Assembly: GCA_963740675.1 (NCBI GenBank)
Contig: CAVUFS010000003.1
Span: 310,001-374,000, forward strand
Source of the DNA: CAIKMD01 sp963740675
GTDB taxonomy: Bacteria > Pseudomonadota > Alphaproteobacteria > ATCC43930 > CGMCC-115725
DNA: 64,000 bases
Direction of reading: 5' to 3'
Made by a program: the position numbers and the translations under genes. Under the pieces are notes generated by a model. It was not told where the DNA came from. It saw only the letters and a program-made list of their open reading frames with translations, and ran no database searches. Every line of letters begins with the position of its first letter. The stretch's first letter is position 1. Positions 37,100 through 45,869 of this stretch are shown piece by piece.

Positions 37100-37152
37100 G
37101 AATTGACGAGCGAAGCGCCGCGCATGGCGGTGCTTCGGCTGATGCGTGCAAA

Positions 37153-37404
37153 TCAGGCGACGGGAGGCGGTCCGCGCGATTGATAGGAGGAAGTTACAAG
37201 CAGCGCGGCTTGCGCACTGTCGACTGCGGAAAGATCGCTACGGCCGATCGATGCCGGCAATGGCAGCGGGGCCGCCGCGGGCGGTGCGTAGGCCTGGGCC
37301 GCGGCCAGGGTGGTACAGATCGAGCAGTGATCGGCGAGTCCGTGATCGGACGCATTGCCGTTTTGCTGCGTATTATGGCCAAGCGCCGAGCAGATCACCG
37401 CCAC
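37153..37404 (-). CDS. DUF2946-like small cysteine protein, no membrane helix
   Basis: An 83-residue frame starting with GTG, overlapping the end of the NiCoT gene by 32 bases. It has the DUF2946 pattern: VICSALGH, then HCSICTTLAAAQ, a proline-rich middle and the final RGPPPV. The usual N-terminal hydrophobic helix is missing, and the frame upstream closes at a TGA inside the NiCoT gene. It may be a translated remnant or a shortened protein. The C/H motifs suggest metal binding, consistent with the operon. Confidence 0.5.
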   Translation of the reverse strand: MAVICSALGHNTQQNGNASDHGLADHCSICTTLAAAQAYAPPAAAPLPLPASIGRSDLSAVDSAQAALLVTSSYQSRGPPPVA

Positions 37405-38614
37405 GCCGTCGGGACGTCTCGGCGCGTGCGATCTCCGCCATCAGGAAGAACGGCACCAGCACCTGCATCGCGAGAGCGAGGAAGGCGAGCCATGCGCCCC
37501 ACGCGGCGGACGCGTCTGCGGCAAGCGATGCCGGCGAAGGGTCGTCATTCCGCCGCTCCGCTTCGATATCGAGCGCGCCGTAGCCTTTGAGATGATATAT
37601 CGCCATCGAGCCGAGCCAACTCACGATGAAGATCGCAAGGACGACATAGCCGATGCTGCCGAAATTATCGTTGAGCGCCGCGATCGCGTCCCAGAACGGG
37701 CCGGTCAGGCCAAGCCGCTCGATCGCAAGGCCGAGCAGCTCGACGCCGCCAATCAGCAGCGCGACCACGACCGAAGCGAAGGTGATGGTGAGATTGTAGT
37801 AGAGCTTGCGCACCGGCTTGGCCAAGGCCCAGCCATAAGCGCCAACCATCAGTACGCTGTCGGCCGCATCGATCAAGCACATACCGGCGGTGAAGAGTGC
37901 GGGGAAAACCAGTGTCGCCCAAAGCGAGAGGCCATGCGCCGCCTCGCTCGCGGCGATGCCGAGCAGCCCGATCTCGGTCGCCGTATCGAAGCCGAGGCCG
38001 AAGAGCAGTCCGACCGCAAACATATGCCAGCTGCGCGTCACCAGGCGGAAGAGTGGCCGCACCAGCCGCGCGAGGAACCCCTGCCCCGCGAGCATCGTAT
38101 CGAGCTCACCCTCGCCGAGCTTTTCGCCGGCGCGCACGCGGTGGAAGCTTTTCCACACTGCGATGAAGATGAAGAGATTGACGACCGCGACCGCGAGCAG
38201 GAACAGCGCCGAAATCCCGGTGCCGACGAGACCGCCAACTTCCTGTAGCCGCGGGAAATCCTGCCGCAGCCAGCCAGCGGTGGCCGCAACCGCGATCGAC
38301 GCAACCACCACGACGGTCGAGTGACCGAGCGCGAAATAGAAGCCGAGCGCGGCCGGGCGCTTGCCTTCCTGCATCAGCTTGCGCGTCGCGTTGTCGATCG
38401 CCGCGATGTGATCGGCATCGACGGCGTGGCGTAGGCCGAAACCGTAAGCGAGGAAGGCCGTGCCGAGCAGTACCGGATAGTCGTGGAACGCGATCAGCGC
38501 CCAAAACCAGGCAAGCAGATTGGCTGCGCCGATCACCAAAGCGAGGCCGAGCGCGGTCGCACGCAGGCTGCGCGGCCGGTCGGAGAAAATGCTCGCGAGG
38601 GAGGCGACGGTCAT
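37373..38614 (-). CDS. Nickel/cobalt permease, NiCoT family
   Basis: A 413-residue multipass permease. The family signature RHAVDADHIAAIDN lies in the second helix, and LGFDTATEIGLL is the second conserved motif. An additional ALGHSTVVVVAS helix and several C-terminal helices match HoxN/NixA/NicT. It imports Ni2+ or Co2+ with high affinity; which metal cannot be told. The last helix is followed by a basic tail. It is first in the metal operon. The next gene upstream on the same strand is a substrate-binding protein ending 38626, 11 bases away. Confidence 0.92.
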   Translation of the reverse strand: MTVASLASIFSDRPRSLRATALGLALVIGAANLLAWFWALIAFHDYPVLLGTAFLAYGFGLRHAVDADHIAAIDNATRKLMQEGKRPAALGFYFALGHSTVVVVASIAVAATAGWLRQDFPRLQEVGGLVGTGISALFLLAVAVVNLFIFIAVWKSFHRVRAGEKLGEGELDTMLAGQGFLARLVRPLFRLVTRSWHMFAVGLLFGLGFDTATEIGLLGIAASEAAHGLSLWATLVFPALFTAGMCLIDAADSVLMVGAYGWALAKPVRKLYYNLTITFASVVVALLIGGVELLGLAIERLGLTGPFWDAIAALNDNFGSIGYVVLAIFIVSWLGSMAIYHLKGYGALDIEAERRNDDPSPASLAADASAAWGAWLAFLALAMQVLVPFFLMAEIARAETSRRRGGDLLGAWP

Positions 38615-38625
38615 GACCCCGCGTC

Positions 38626-39582
38626 TTAGGGCAGATACTGCTCTGTGATCAAGCGGTTGGGGTCGGTGCTGGCCGGCATCTGGTCGGTGTCGATCAACGA
38701 TTGCGCGACGATCTTCAGCGCCTGCTGGTCGTAATGACCATCGGTTGGAAACATCGGCTTCTCGGCGTCATAGACCTTTCCGACCCACTCCGCCGGCATG
38801 TTGAGGATCGGCTGAACCGTGTTCACGGTTTCAGTTTTGTGGCTGGCGGAATAGGCGATCGTTTCGTACCACGCCGCGAGAAAGTGCCGGAGCACGTCCG
38901 GCCGCTCGGCCTGGAGCTTGTTGGTCGCGTAGATCGCGTGGGTGATGAAGGGCTTCACGAAGTCGCCGAACGCGAACAACACCCTCGCGCGGCCTTGCTG
39001 CTCGAGCGCATAACCGCCCTCGACGCTGCCCACCAGCGCATCGATATTCCCGGCGATCAATGCTGAAGTGGTGCCGTCCGCGCTGCCAAGCGCAACGATG
39101 CTGGAGGCATCGTCGCCTTTCCAGCCCTCGCGATAGTTGATCTGGCGCGCGAACCAGTCAGTCAGCGAGCCGGCGCTGGTGACCCCGATCTTCTTGGCTT
39201 TGAGACCGGCCATGTCGTGGATTGGGCTTTTCGCACTCACCACCAACGCCATGTTGAGCGGATTCGTTGCCATCACGCCGACGCCCTTCTCGGGCGAGCC
39301 TTTGGCAATGAACGCGATATCGGTGCCGGCGCCGAGCGCGATATCGATGCTGTCGGAGACCATCGCCTGGTGCAGCCGCGCCGCGCCGTCGATGCTGCTC
39401 TCTTCGATGCTGAGATTGTGCTTTTTGAAGATGCCGGCGCCGAGACCGACATCGAGCAGCATGAAGCTATACGCGCGGCTGGCGCCTTTGGCGACGCGCA
39501 GCGAATCTTCGGCATGGCTCGCACCCGTCATCGCCAGCAAAGTTCCGACCAACAACGCCGCGCCGATTTTCTTTTGCGTCAC
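38626..39582 (-). CDS. NitT/TauT-type ABC substrate-binding protein
   Basis: A 318-residue periplasmic binding protein. The GTG at 39582 is chosen because GGGAGGG lies just upstream and the protein then starts TQKKIGAALLVGTLLAM, a Sec signal ending at SHAEDS. Family landmarks are DVGLGAGIFKKHNLSIE, DIALGAGTDIAFIAKGSP and LKAKKIGVTSAGSLTDW. The ligand is unknown. It lies 11 bases before NiCoT on the same strand and may share its transcript, raising the possibility of a metal-complex ligand. No ABC permease or ATPase is nearby. Confidence 0.85.
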   Translation of the reverse strand: MTQKKIGAALLVGTLLAMTGASHAEDSLRVAKGASRAYSFMLLDVGLGAGIFKKHNLSIEESSIDGAARLHQAMVSDSIDIALGAGTDIAFIAKGSPEKGVGVMATNPLNMALVVSAKSPIHDMAGLKAKKIGVTSAGSLTDWFARQINYREGWKGDDASSIVALGSADGTTSALIAGNIDALVGSVEGGYALEQQGRARVLFAFGDFVKPFITHAIYATNKLQAERPDVLRHFLAAWYETIAYSASHKTETVNTVQPILNMPAEWVGKVYDAEKPMFPTDGHYDQQALKIVAQSLIDTDQMPASTDPNRLITEQYLP

Positions 39583-39682
39583 CCGCGCCCTCCCTCTTTC
39601 ATTTTCATTGCCCAGAAATTGGCACGAACAGCCGCCCGGAGCGAGCCCTTTTACCGGTGTCAGAAGCCACCGCGCCGTCGGG

Positions 39683-39731
39683 GAGATTTTGCACAAATCG
39701 CACCGATTAGTAGCTCTTTGCTCAAAATCTC
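39683..39731. promoter_or_regulatory. Inverted repeat in the spacer before the binding-protein gene
   Basis: GAGATTTTG at 39683-39691 and CAAAATCTC at 39723-39731 are perfect 9-base inverted arms 31 bases apart, in the 191-base divergent spacer 39583-39773. They are about 100 bases upstream of the binding-protein start. They could form an operator pair or looped site. No terminator-like T-run follows. Confidence 0.4.
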
Positions 39732-39773
39732 ATTTAGACAGAGCGAGTCAGCGTGTGAAAAAGGTTGATTAAG

Positions 39774-40211
39774 ATGGTACCAGGTCGCGTAGAACGTGTT
39801 CTCTCCGCCGCCCTTTTCTTGGGATTCGCCGGTGTCGGGTTCGGGGCGGGAGACGCGCAAGCTCAGACCACGATCAGCGTGGGCAGCGCGGGGTCGAGCG
39901 ATCACGGCGCGACGCTGATGCTGAAGCAGCGTGTCGACCGCCGCGTTCCGCGCGATTAAGTGCAGATCGAGCTCGGGATCGACATGCTCGGCGCCGATCC
40001 GAAGCAATTGCAGACCCAAGTACACTCGTTGCTCGATAATGCGATCCACAAGGCAAAAGCGATTCCGCAAATCGCTATCGAGACCGGCGCCCACAAGGCG
40101 ACCAATTTCAACCAGCAGGCCACCCAAACGGTGATCATGCCGTCCGGCGATTTCGACGGATGGGTAAGCGCCAGTGCGAGCGTTCAGCTCGCACCGAAGG
40201 TAACGCCGTAG
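39774..40211 (+). pseudogene. SIMPL/DUF541-like secreted protein, in-frame stop and short C-terminus
   Basis: ATG at 39774 gives a signal peptide (VLSAALFLGFAGVGFG, then DAQAQT) and 61 residues ending VDRRVPRD at a TAA (39957-39959). The same frame then continues from GTG 39960 for 83 residues: VQIELGIDMLG, IPQIAIETGAHKAT, DGWVSASASVQL. Together they resemble the first half of a SIMPL (DUF541) domain, where VPRD is normally followed by one residue and the VQIEL-type strand. The second half of the domain is missing. It looks like a decayed gene; AAA to TAA would explain the stop. Two independent small proteins are less likely. Confidence 0.5.
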
Positions 40212-40219
40212 AAGCTGGG

Positions 40220-40585
40220 CTATTCTCCCCGCTTGCGGCGGGCAAAATCCTCGAGCTGGCGTTCGATGGAATCGAAAGAATCCCGCAACGCCACATAGAC
40301 ATCCTCGTGCTCGTGGCACTTCCCCGGGTTGCGATGCGAGGTGAGCGTTCCACCCGGGACTTTGACCTCCACCGCAATGGCAAAAAGCTTGCCTTTGTGG
40401 TGACGGCGATGCGGCGCTTCAACGACCACGCGGCAGCCGGTCACGCGATGATGGAACTGCTCGAGCTTCTCGGCCCGCTCGCGGATGCGCTCACGAACAA
40501 AAGGTGACGGCAGCATTTTGCGAAAAGTGACTTGCAGCGGAATGGGCATGACAGCGTTCTCTCTCTCGGCCAATGACAATGACAT
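40220..40585 (-). CDS. HPF/RaiA-family ribosome-associated protein
   Basis: A 121-residue protein of the sigma-54 modulation / S30AE family, members of which bind the ribosomal A/P sites and promote hibernation. The recognisable core starts at residue 13 (IPLQVTFRKM, PFVRERIRERAEKLEQFHHRVTGCRVVVEAP, KLFAIAVEVKVPGG, EDVYVALRDSFDSIERQLED). The ATG at 40585 has a strong GGAGG site 7 bases upstream. The protein is short, with no C-terminal dimerisation domain of the long form. It is a single gene converging on the SIMPL-like remnant. Confidence 0.85.
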   Translation of the reverse strand: MSLSLAERENAVMPIPLQVTFRKMLPSPFVRERIRERAEKLEQFHHRVTGCRVVVEAPHRRHHKGKLFAIAVEVKVPGGTLTSHRNPGKCHEHEDVYVALRDSFDSIERQLEDFARRKRGE

Positions 40586-40664
40586 CGCTGTGCCTCCGGT
40601 TCCTTTAGTGATCTAAGTCCCTCAAAGCCGGGCCGGTTCCGCCCCCTCGCCTACGCCCCTACGC

Positions 40665-41558
40665 CTAGGTTAGGGGCTGCACCTCCGCCCCATCCATTAC
40701 ATAGGGTGCGTAGAGAAAATCGCAAATCGTGATCAGCCGGTCGGCGCGCCATTCGATGAGCACGAAATAGGTCGGTGGCCCTGCCGGATTGGCAGGATTG
40801 TAGACCAGGATGGCCGGCCGGGCCTCGACGAAGCCGGGCACGAAATGCCAATGCGTGGCGCGCTCGTAATTGCCGAAATAATTCGAGACTTCGCCGCGGC
40901 CTTGCAAGCGCCGGCGGTTGACCAGATCGACCTTCACATCGTCGGCCAGCATGTTGCGCAGGACATCGAATTCGTGCGCGTTGAAGCGGTCGATATAACC
41001 GGTGAGGCGCACGCGGTCCCTGGTCGACAGCGCGGGCGTTGGCCGATCCTCCGGCTCCTGCGCCAACTCTTTGAGACGGGTTCGGCCGCGATGCAGCGCC
41101 GCCTTGACCGAGGGCAGGCTCGTCTCGGTTACATCGGCGATCTCGTCGAGCGAGTAGCCGAGTACATCCATCAGGATGACGCTGCTGCGCTGCACCGCCG
41201 GCAGCCGCATGAACGTCCTGAGGCTGACGGCGGCGTTGAGGCGGTCCTCGACCGTCGAAACCGGATCGACGATCATCTCCAACTCCTTCTCCGACTGACG
41301 TGCGTCCTGCCGCGTGCGGCGGCGCAGCAGATCGAGCGTCGCGTTATGCGCGATGCGGAAGAGCCAGGCTTCGGGATTGTCGATCGAGGCGAAAGACGGA
41401 AAGGCCTCGATCGCCTTCACCAGCGTCTCCTGCACCGCATCCTCGCCGTCGATGACCGAGCCGCTCATCCGCGCGCAATAGCGATGCAGCTTCGGCCGTA
41501 GATCGCCGAGCAAACGGTCGAAGGCGACGCGTGCAGCGTCGCCGCTCTCCCCGCTCAT
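40665..41558 (-). CDS. ECF sigma factor with C-terminal NTF2-like domain
   Basis: A 297-residue sigma-70-family factor. Region 2 (RLLGDLRPKLHRYCARM, EDAVQETLVKAIE, PEAWLFRIAHNATLDLLRR) and region 4 (LMDVLGYSLDEIADVTETSLPSVKAALHRGRTRLK) are intact. A SnoaL/NTF2-like extension of about 110 residues follows (YIDRFNAHEFDVLRNMLADDVKVDLV, THWHFVPGF). In ECF groups with such tails the extension regulates the sigma factor, and no separate anti-sigma gene is needed. The next gene upstream on this strand encodes a small ABM-like protein, 21 bases away, possibly cotranscribed. Confidence 0.88.
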   Translation of the reverse strand: MSGESGDAARVAFDRLLGDLRPKLHRYCARMSGSVIDGEDAVQETLVKAIEAFPSFASIDNPEAWLFRIAHNATLDLLRRRTRQDARQSEKELEMIVDPVSTVEDRLNAAVSLRTFMRLPAVQRSSVILMDVLGYSLDEIADVTETSLPSVKAALHRGRTRLKELAQEPEDRPTPALSTRDRVRLTGYIDRFNAHEFDVLRNMLADDVKVDLVNRRRLQGRGEVSNYFGNYERATHWHFVPGFVEARPAILVYNPANPAGPPTYFVLIEWRADRLITICDFLYAPYVMDGAEVQPLT

Positions 41559-41579
41559 CCAAACACCTTTCGAGCCACG

Positions 41580-41888
41580 TTATTCGCTCAGCATACGATA
41601 ATCGCCGATGATGGTCGCCTCGCCGGTCGCGGGCGGCGCCTGAAGACGACTGCGGACCTCCGCCTGATAGGCGCGGAAGGCGTCGAGCTTCGAGAGCGGG
41701 CCGGGCTCACCCTCTGGCGTGTCGGTGAAGACGATGTGGACATAGGTATCGTCGGGTAACCGCGCCGCCACATAGCGCACGCCCTTGGGCTGCTTGGCAT
41801 GGAGCTCTTCGAACACGGCTTTGAGCAGGCGCTCGTTCTCCGCATTGTGTTCGGGCTTGGCTTTATAAATCACGATCTGGCGCTTCAT
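41580..41888 (-). CDS. Antibiotic biosynthesis monooxygenase-like small protein
   Basis: A 102-residue protein with a dimeric ferredoxin-like fold pattern (RQIVIYKAKPEHNAENERLLKAVFEELHA, GVRYVAARLPDDTYVHIVFTD). The ATG at 41888 follows AGGAGG. Such proteins include quinone monooxygenases and heme-degrading enzymes, but the active-site residues are not fixed by sequence. It precedes the ECF sigma factor gene on the same strand, so it may share its regulation. Confidence 0.7.
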   Translation of the reverse strand: MKRQIVIYKAKPEHNAENERLLKAVFEELHAKQPKGVRYVAARLPDDTYVHIVFTDTPEGEPGPLSKLDAFRAYQAEVRSRLQAPPATGEATIIGDYRMLSE

Positions 41889-41984
41889 GGCGGCCTCCTG
41901 GGCTGAGTGTCCTACGAGGCTAGGACGATCCAGGACGCGCAAAGGATTCCCCTCCGCCGAAAAATTTTTTGTATCTGCATGACA

Positions 41985-42015
41985 AAAGCCCGGCCGTTTG
42001 GCCGCCGGGCTTTCG
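41985..42015 (-). terminator. Rho-independent terminator
   Basis: AAAGCCCGGC at 41985-41994 pairs with GCCGGGCTTT at 42004-42013 across a 9-base loop. On the minus strand the stem is followed by TTTTGTC. It lies 40 bases beyond the stop of the minus-strand secreted-protein gene at 42054, and so probably ends that transcript. Confidence 0.7.
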
Positions 42016-42053
42016 AGCCGAACGGATATGCCGCCCAGACTCTCGTCGTCCTG

Positions 42054-42350
42054 TTAATCGTCGGTATCGGTTTTGGTCTTGACGGTGGTCCGGGACGAGC
42101 CGTTCGGGGTGACGGTTTCCTGGGTGCGCTTTTCCTCGCGCTTCATGCCGTCATCCGATTGCTTGATCGTGTCCTTCTCCATCGTCCGCTGCTCGGCCGG
42201 CGCCGGCATAGTGGCCACTGGCGGCGATACGACGACGCCTGCGCTGTCGCGGGTCTGGACCGTCACGGAATCGGCAAAAGCGGGCGCCGCGAGAAGCAAT
42301 CCGCCAGCCAAGACGATATTGAAAACTTTCACTATCCAATCCTCCATCAT
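42054..42350 (-). CDS. Small secreted protein of unknown function
   Basis: A 98-residue protein with a Sec signal (VFNIVLAGGLLLAAPAFADS). The mature part is polar, rich in Thr, Lys and Asp, with no cysteine (AEQRTMEKDTIKQSDDG, VKTKTDTDD), and probably disordered. It is a single gene divergent from the MFS exporter across a 212-base spacer, with its own terminator downstream. No function can be assigned. Confidence 0.65.
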   Translation of the reverse strand: MMEDWIVKVFNIVLAGGLLLAAPAFADSVTVQTRDSAGVVVSPPVATMPAPAEQRTMEKDTIKQSDDGMKREEKRTQETVTPNGSSRTTVKTKTDTDD

Positions 42351-42562
42351 GAAAGAACCGATGCCGGCCCTGAGCTTGGCATCGATGATGGTTGTCTAAC
42401 CGGCTGAACCGCGAAGTGGTTGCGATGCGCTTGCGCCACGCTCAAGTCTGGCCACGAAAAATTTTCGGCATGGCGAATCTTTCAGGGCCGCTGGCTCGTC
42501 TCAGGACCGTAGATTCGCGGCTCTACACGCATTGATGCTTTCCGCCGCGCGGAAAATCTTGC

Positions 42563-43969
42563 ATGGAAACCTCTCCCACGCGTCACGGCGCAATCTGGGT
42601 ATTGGCCCTGACCTCGACCGCCTCTTTCATGATCTCGCTCAACTCTCAGGTCGTCACCACAGCGCTCAATGTCATCCGCACCGATCTCGGCGCATCGATG
42701 GAGCTGCTGGAATGGACGGTGAATGCCTACATCCTCAGCTTCGCGGTGCTGCTTCTCGGCGGCAGTGCGCTCGGCGACCGTTTCGGCCGCCGCCGCATGC
42801 TGATGGCGGGACTGGCGCTGTTCACCGCCGCGTCGGCGGCATGCGGCGCTGCACCCAATGTCGCGATGCTGATCGCCGCCCGGGCCATTCAGGGCATGGG
42901 CGCGGCACTTGTGATGCCGCTCGCGATGGCGCTGCTGAGTGGCGTTTTTTCGGCCGCCGAGCGCGGCAAGGCGCTCGGCATCTTCGCCAGCATCACCGGC
43001 GCGGCGATGATCGCCGGCCCCGTGCTGGGTGGCGCCATCGCGGCGGGCTTCGCGTGGCAATGGATCTTTTGGATCAACGTACCGATCGGCTTGATCCTGC
43101 TGCCGCTGATCTATCGCAACCTCGGCGAGGCGTTCGGCCCGAAAGCAAAGCTCGACTTGCCCGGCATCGCGCTTGTGACCATCGCCGCTTTCGCGCTGGT
43201 CTGGAGCCTGATGCGCGGCAATCCCGTCGGTTGGTCGAGCCCCGAGGTCGTTGCCGGCTTTGCGGTGTCGGCGATTGCCCTGCTCGCCTTCGTCCAATGG
43301 GAAGCGCGCGCGGCGCAGCCAATGCTCTCGCTCGGCCTGTTCCGCCGGCGTGCTTTCGCGATCGGGAATCTCGCGAGCCTGCCCTACTACGCCGCGATCT
43401 ACGGCACGACCTTCCTGCTCGCGCAATTCCTGCAAGCCGCGCAGGGCTATGGCCCGCTCGGCGCCGGGCTGCGCATCCTGCCTTGGACGGCGACGCTGTT
43501 CTTCATGGCGCCTGTCGCCGGCAGCCTCATCAATCGGGTTGGCGAGAAGCGGCTGGTCGTCGCCGGCATGCTGATGCAAGCGGCTGGCATGGGGACGATC
43601 GCGCTGATTGCCGCGCCGGGCCTCACGACGCTGCAGCTTGCAATTCCGCTGGTGCTCGCGGGCTGCGGCGGCTCGCTCGTCATGCCGGCGGCGCAAAGCG
43701 CTGTCCTCAACGCCGTGCCGCAAAGCGATCTCGGCAAGGCGTCGGGCACCTACAACATGCTGCGCTTTTTGGGCGGCATGCTCGGCATCGCCATGCTGGT
43801 GGCGGCCTTCTCGGCAACAGGCAGCCCCGCCTCGCCGCAGGCATTCACCGCTGGATTCCAGCCGGCGATGGCGGTCGCCGCCGCGCTCTCGTTGCTGGGC
43901 GGCCTAACGGGCTTGCTGCTGCCGGCGCGCGGCGTGACGAAAGTCGCCGCGCAACCTCAGGAGGCTTAG
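42563..43969 (+). CDS. MFS drug exporter, DHA2 (14-helix) family
   Basis: A 468-residue transporter with about 14 hydrophobic helices. Motif A is GDRFGRRRMLMAGL after helix 2. Motif C-like GIFASITGAAMIAGPVLGGAIAAG in helix 5 marks a proton-driven drug antiporter. The start SFMISLNSQVVTTALNVIRTDLG is the usual EmrB/QacA N-terminus. No membrane fusion partner (EmrA) gene is adjacent. The ClC gene converges on it, 3 bases away. The substrate is unknown. Confidence 0.9.
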   Translation: METSPTRHGAIWVLALTSTASFMISLNSQVVTTALNVIRTDLGASMELLEWTVNAYILSFAVLLLGGSALGDRFGRRRMLMAGLALFTAASAACGAAPNVAMLIAARAIQGMGAALVMPLAMALLSGVFSAAERGKALGIFASITGAAMIAGPVLGGAIAAGFAWQWIFWINVPIGLILLPLIYRNLGEAFGPKAKLDLPGIALVTIAAFALVWSLMRGNPVGWSSPEVVAGFAVSAIALLAFVQWEARAAQPMLSLGLFRRRAFAIGNLASLPYYAAIYGTTFLLAQFLQAAQGYGPLGAGLRILPWTATLFFMAPVAGSLINRVGEKRLVVAGMLMQAAGMGTIALIAAPGLTTLQLAIPLVLAGCGGSLVMPAAQSAVLNAVPQSDLGKASGTYNMLRFLGGMLGIAMLVAAFSATGSPASPQAFTAGFQPAMAVAAALSLLGGLTGLLLPARGVTKVAAQPQEA

Positions 43970-43972
43970 GTG

Positions 43973-45817
43973 CTACGGGGTGCTGCGCCTCGGCTGCAAT
44001 CGCACCCGGAGCAACACCTCGCGCTCCTGCTCATGCCGCACGACATCGGCACGCACGCGCAGCAGATCGCGCCGTGCCACCAGGCCGACGAGCTTCTCAT
44101 CGCTGCGGCGAAGGATCGGCACGCGCCCGACATCGGCGATCGCCATGCGATCGGCCAGCGCGCCGACAAGCTCGTCCTCATAGCCGGTCACGAGTTCTTG
44201 CTCGCCGAGCAAATCGCGCAAGCGTGTGCCCGCCGCCCAGCCGCTCACCGTCCAGCGCAGCACATCGGCGCGCGCTACCATGCCGATCAGCGCGCCCTTC
44301 TCGTCGAGCACCGGATAGCTCTTGTGCCGCGCCGTCGCGTCAGGCGCGGTGAAAAACGCGACGACATTGTTGATCGTCGTCTCGCCCGAGAGCGTATCGA
44401 CCGGCTTCGCCATGATCTCGGCGACGCGCGTCGTCTCGAACGGGTCGACGATGTATTCGCGCATCACGTGATGTCCCTTGCGCGCGACCTTCTCGGTGAG
44501 GATCGAGCGGCGCAGCAGTAGCACCGTCGTGGCATGCGCGGCGGTGCAAGCAACCGCGAGCGGCAGCAAAGCAGTGAAGTTGTGCGTCAGCTCGATCGCG
44601 AAGACGATGGCCGTTAGCGGCGAGCGCATCGTCCCGCCCATCATCGCCGCCATGCCGATCAGCGCCCAGATCCCGTCGCTGCCCGTCGGCATGATCAGAC
44701 CGAAGAGCGCGCCAACCGCGCCGCCCATGATGAGCAACGGAGCGAGCACGCCGCCCGACGTGCCGGAGCCGAGCGCAACGGACCAGATGATCGATTTCAC
44801 GATCGCCAGGCGCACGATCGCCATGCTGGTCATATCGCCGTTGAGCAACGCCGCGATATTGTCGTAGCCGACGCCGAGCGCATGCGGCTCGATCAGCCCG
44901 CCGACACCAACCACGAGGCCGCCGAACATCGGCCACCACATCCAATGGATCGGCAAGCGCTGGAAGAAATCCTCGCAGGCATAGACCATTTGCGTCAGCA
45001 GGCCGGAAGCGAGGCCGGCGACGATCCCGAGCCCAACCGCAAGCAGCAAGCCGAGCGACGGCATCGGGGCACCGACAGCCATCGGGAAAAGTGGGCTCGT
45101 GCCCATCAGCAAAGGACGCCACACCGCGGCGACAACGCTCGCCACGGCGACCGGCACGAAACTGCGCGGCTTCCATTCGAAGAGCAGCAGCTCGACTGCC
45201 AGCAGCATCGCCGCGACCGGCGTGCCGAAAGTCGCGGTCATGCCGGCGGCTGCGCCCGCGACGAGCAGCGTCTTCCGCTCGGCATTGGAGAGGTGGAAGA
45301 ACTGTCCAAACAGCGAGCCGAACGCGCCGCCCGTCATGATGATCGGCCCCTCGGCGCCGAACGGGCCGCCGGTGCCGATCGAGATCGCCGAAGAAAGCGG
45401 CTTCAGGATCGCGACCTTCGCCTGGATGCGGCTGCGGCCGATCAGGATCGCCTCCATCGCCTCGGGAATGCCGTGGCCCCGTATCTTCTCCGACCCGTAG
45501 CGCGCCATCAGCCCGATGATCAGACAGCCGACGACCGGAATGAAAGCGGATACCCAACCGAGCGTGTGGCCGGCAAAGGTGGCCGAGCCTTTGATTGACG
45601 CCGAGCCCGCATCGAAGTGGCCGTAATAGGCGATGTTTGTGACAAGATAGATAAGGTGCAGCAGCACCCACGCCGCGAAAGCGCCGATGGTGCCGATCAC
45701 CAGCGCCATCACGACGAGCAGGAACACGCGGCTATCGGTACTGAAATCGCGGAGCCGATCCTCGGTGACCGAGCCGCCTTTGGCCTCAGCCTTTTTTGCG
45801 GAAACAAACATTGCCAT
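43973..45817 (-). CDS. ClC-family chloride channel/transporter with CBS domains
   Basis: A 614-residue ClC protein. Selectivity motifs are GHGIPEAMEA (GSGIP position), GTGGPFGAEGPIIMTGG with the gating glutamate of the GxEGP signature, and GAAAGMTATFGTPVAA. The C-terminal 150 residues are two CBS domains (VAEIMAKPVDTLSGETTINN, SYPVLDEKGALIGMVARADVLR, DVGRVPILRRSDEKLVGLVARRDLL). The gating glutamate suggests a Cl-/H+ exchanger. It is divergent from the MarR gene, with a 19-bp palindrome between them. A basic tail closes the protein. Confidence 0.93.
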   Translation of the reverse strand: MAMFVSAKKAEAKGGSVTEDRLRDFSTDSRVFLLVVMALVIGTIGAFAAWVLLHLIYLVTNIAYYGHFDAGSASIKGSATFAGHTLGWVSAFIPVVGCLIIGLMARYGSEKIRGHGIPEAMEAILIGRSRIQAKVAILKPLSSAISIGTGGPFGAEGPIIMTGGAFGSLFGQFFHLSNAERKTLLVAGAAAGMTATFGTPVAAMLLAVELLLFEWKPRSFVPVAVASVVAAVWRPLLMGTSPLFPMAVGAPMPSLGLLLAVGLGIVAGLASGLLTQMVYACEDFFQRLPIHWMWWPMFGGLVVGVGGLIEPHALGVGYDNIAALLNGDMTSMAIVRLAIVKSIIWSVALGSGTSGGVLAPLLIMGGAVGALFGLIMPTGSDGIWALIGMAAMMGGTMRSPLTAIVFAIELTHNFTALLPLAVACTAAHATTVLLLRRSILTEKVARKGHHVMREYIVDPFETTRVAEIMAKPVDTLSGETTINNVVAFFTAPDATARHKSYPVLDEKGALIGMVARADVLRWTVSGWAAGTRLRDLLGEQELVTGYEDELVGALADRMAIADVGRVPILRRSDEKLVGLVARRDLLRVRADVVRHEQEREVLLRVRLQPRRSTP

Positions 45818-45869
45818 TGCGCTGCGAAACCTCGAGCGATGTGAGCTTTAATTGTGAGACGACTTCCGT

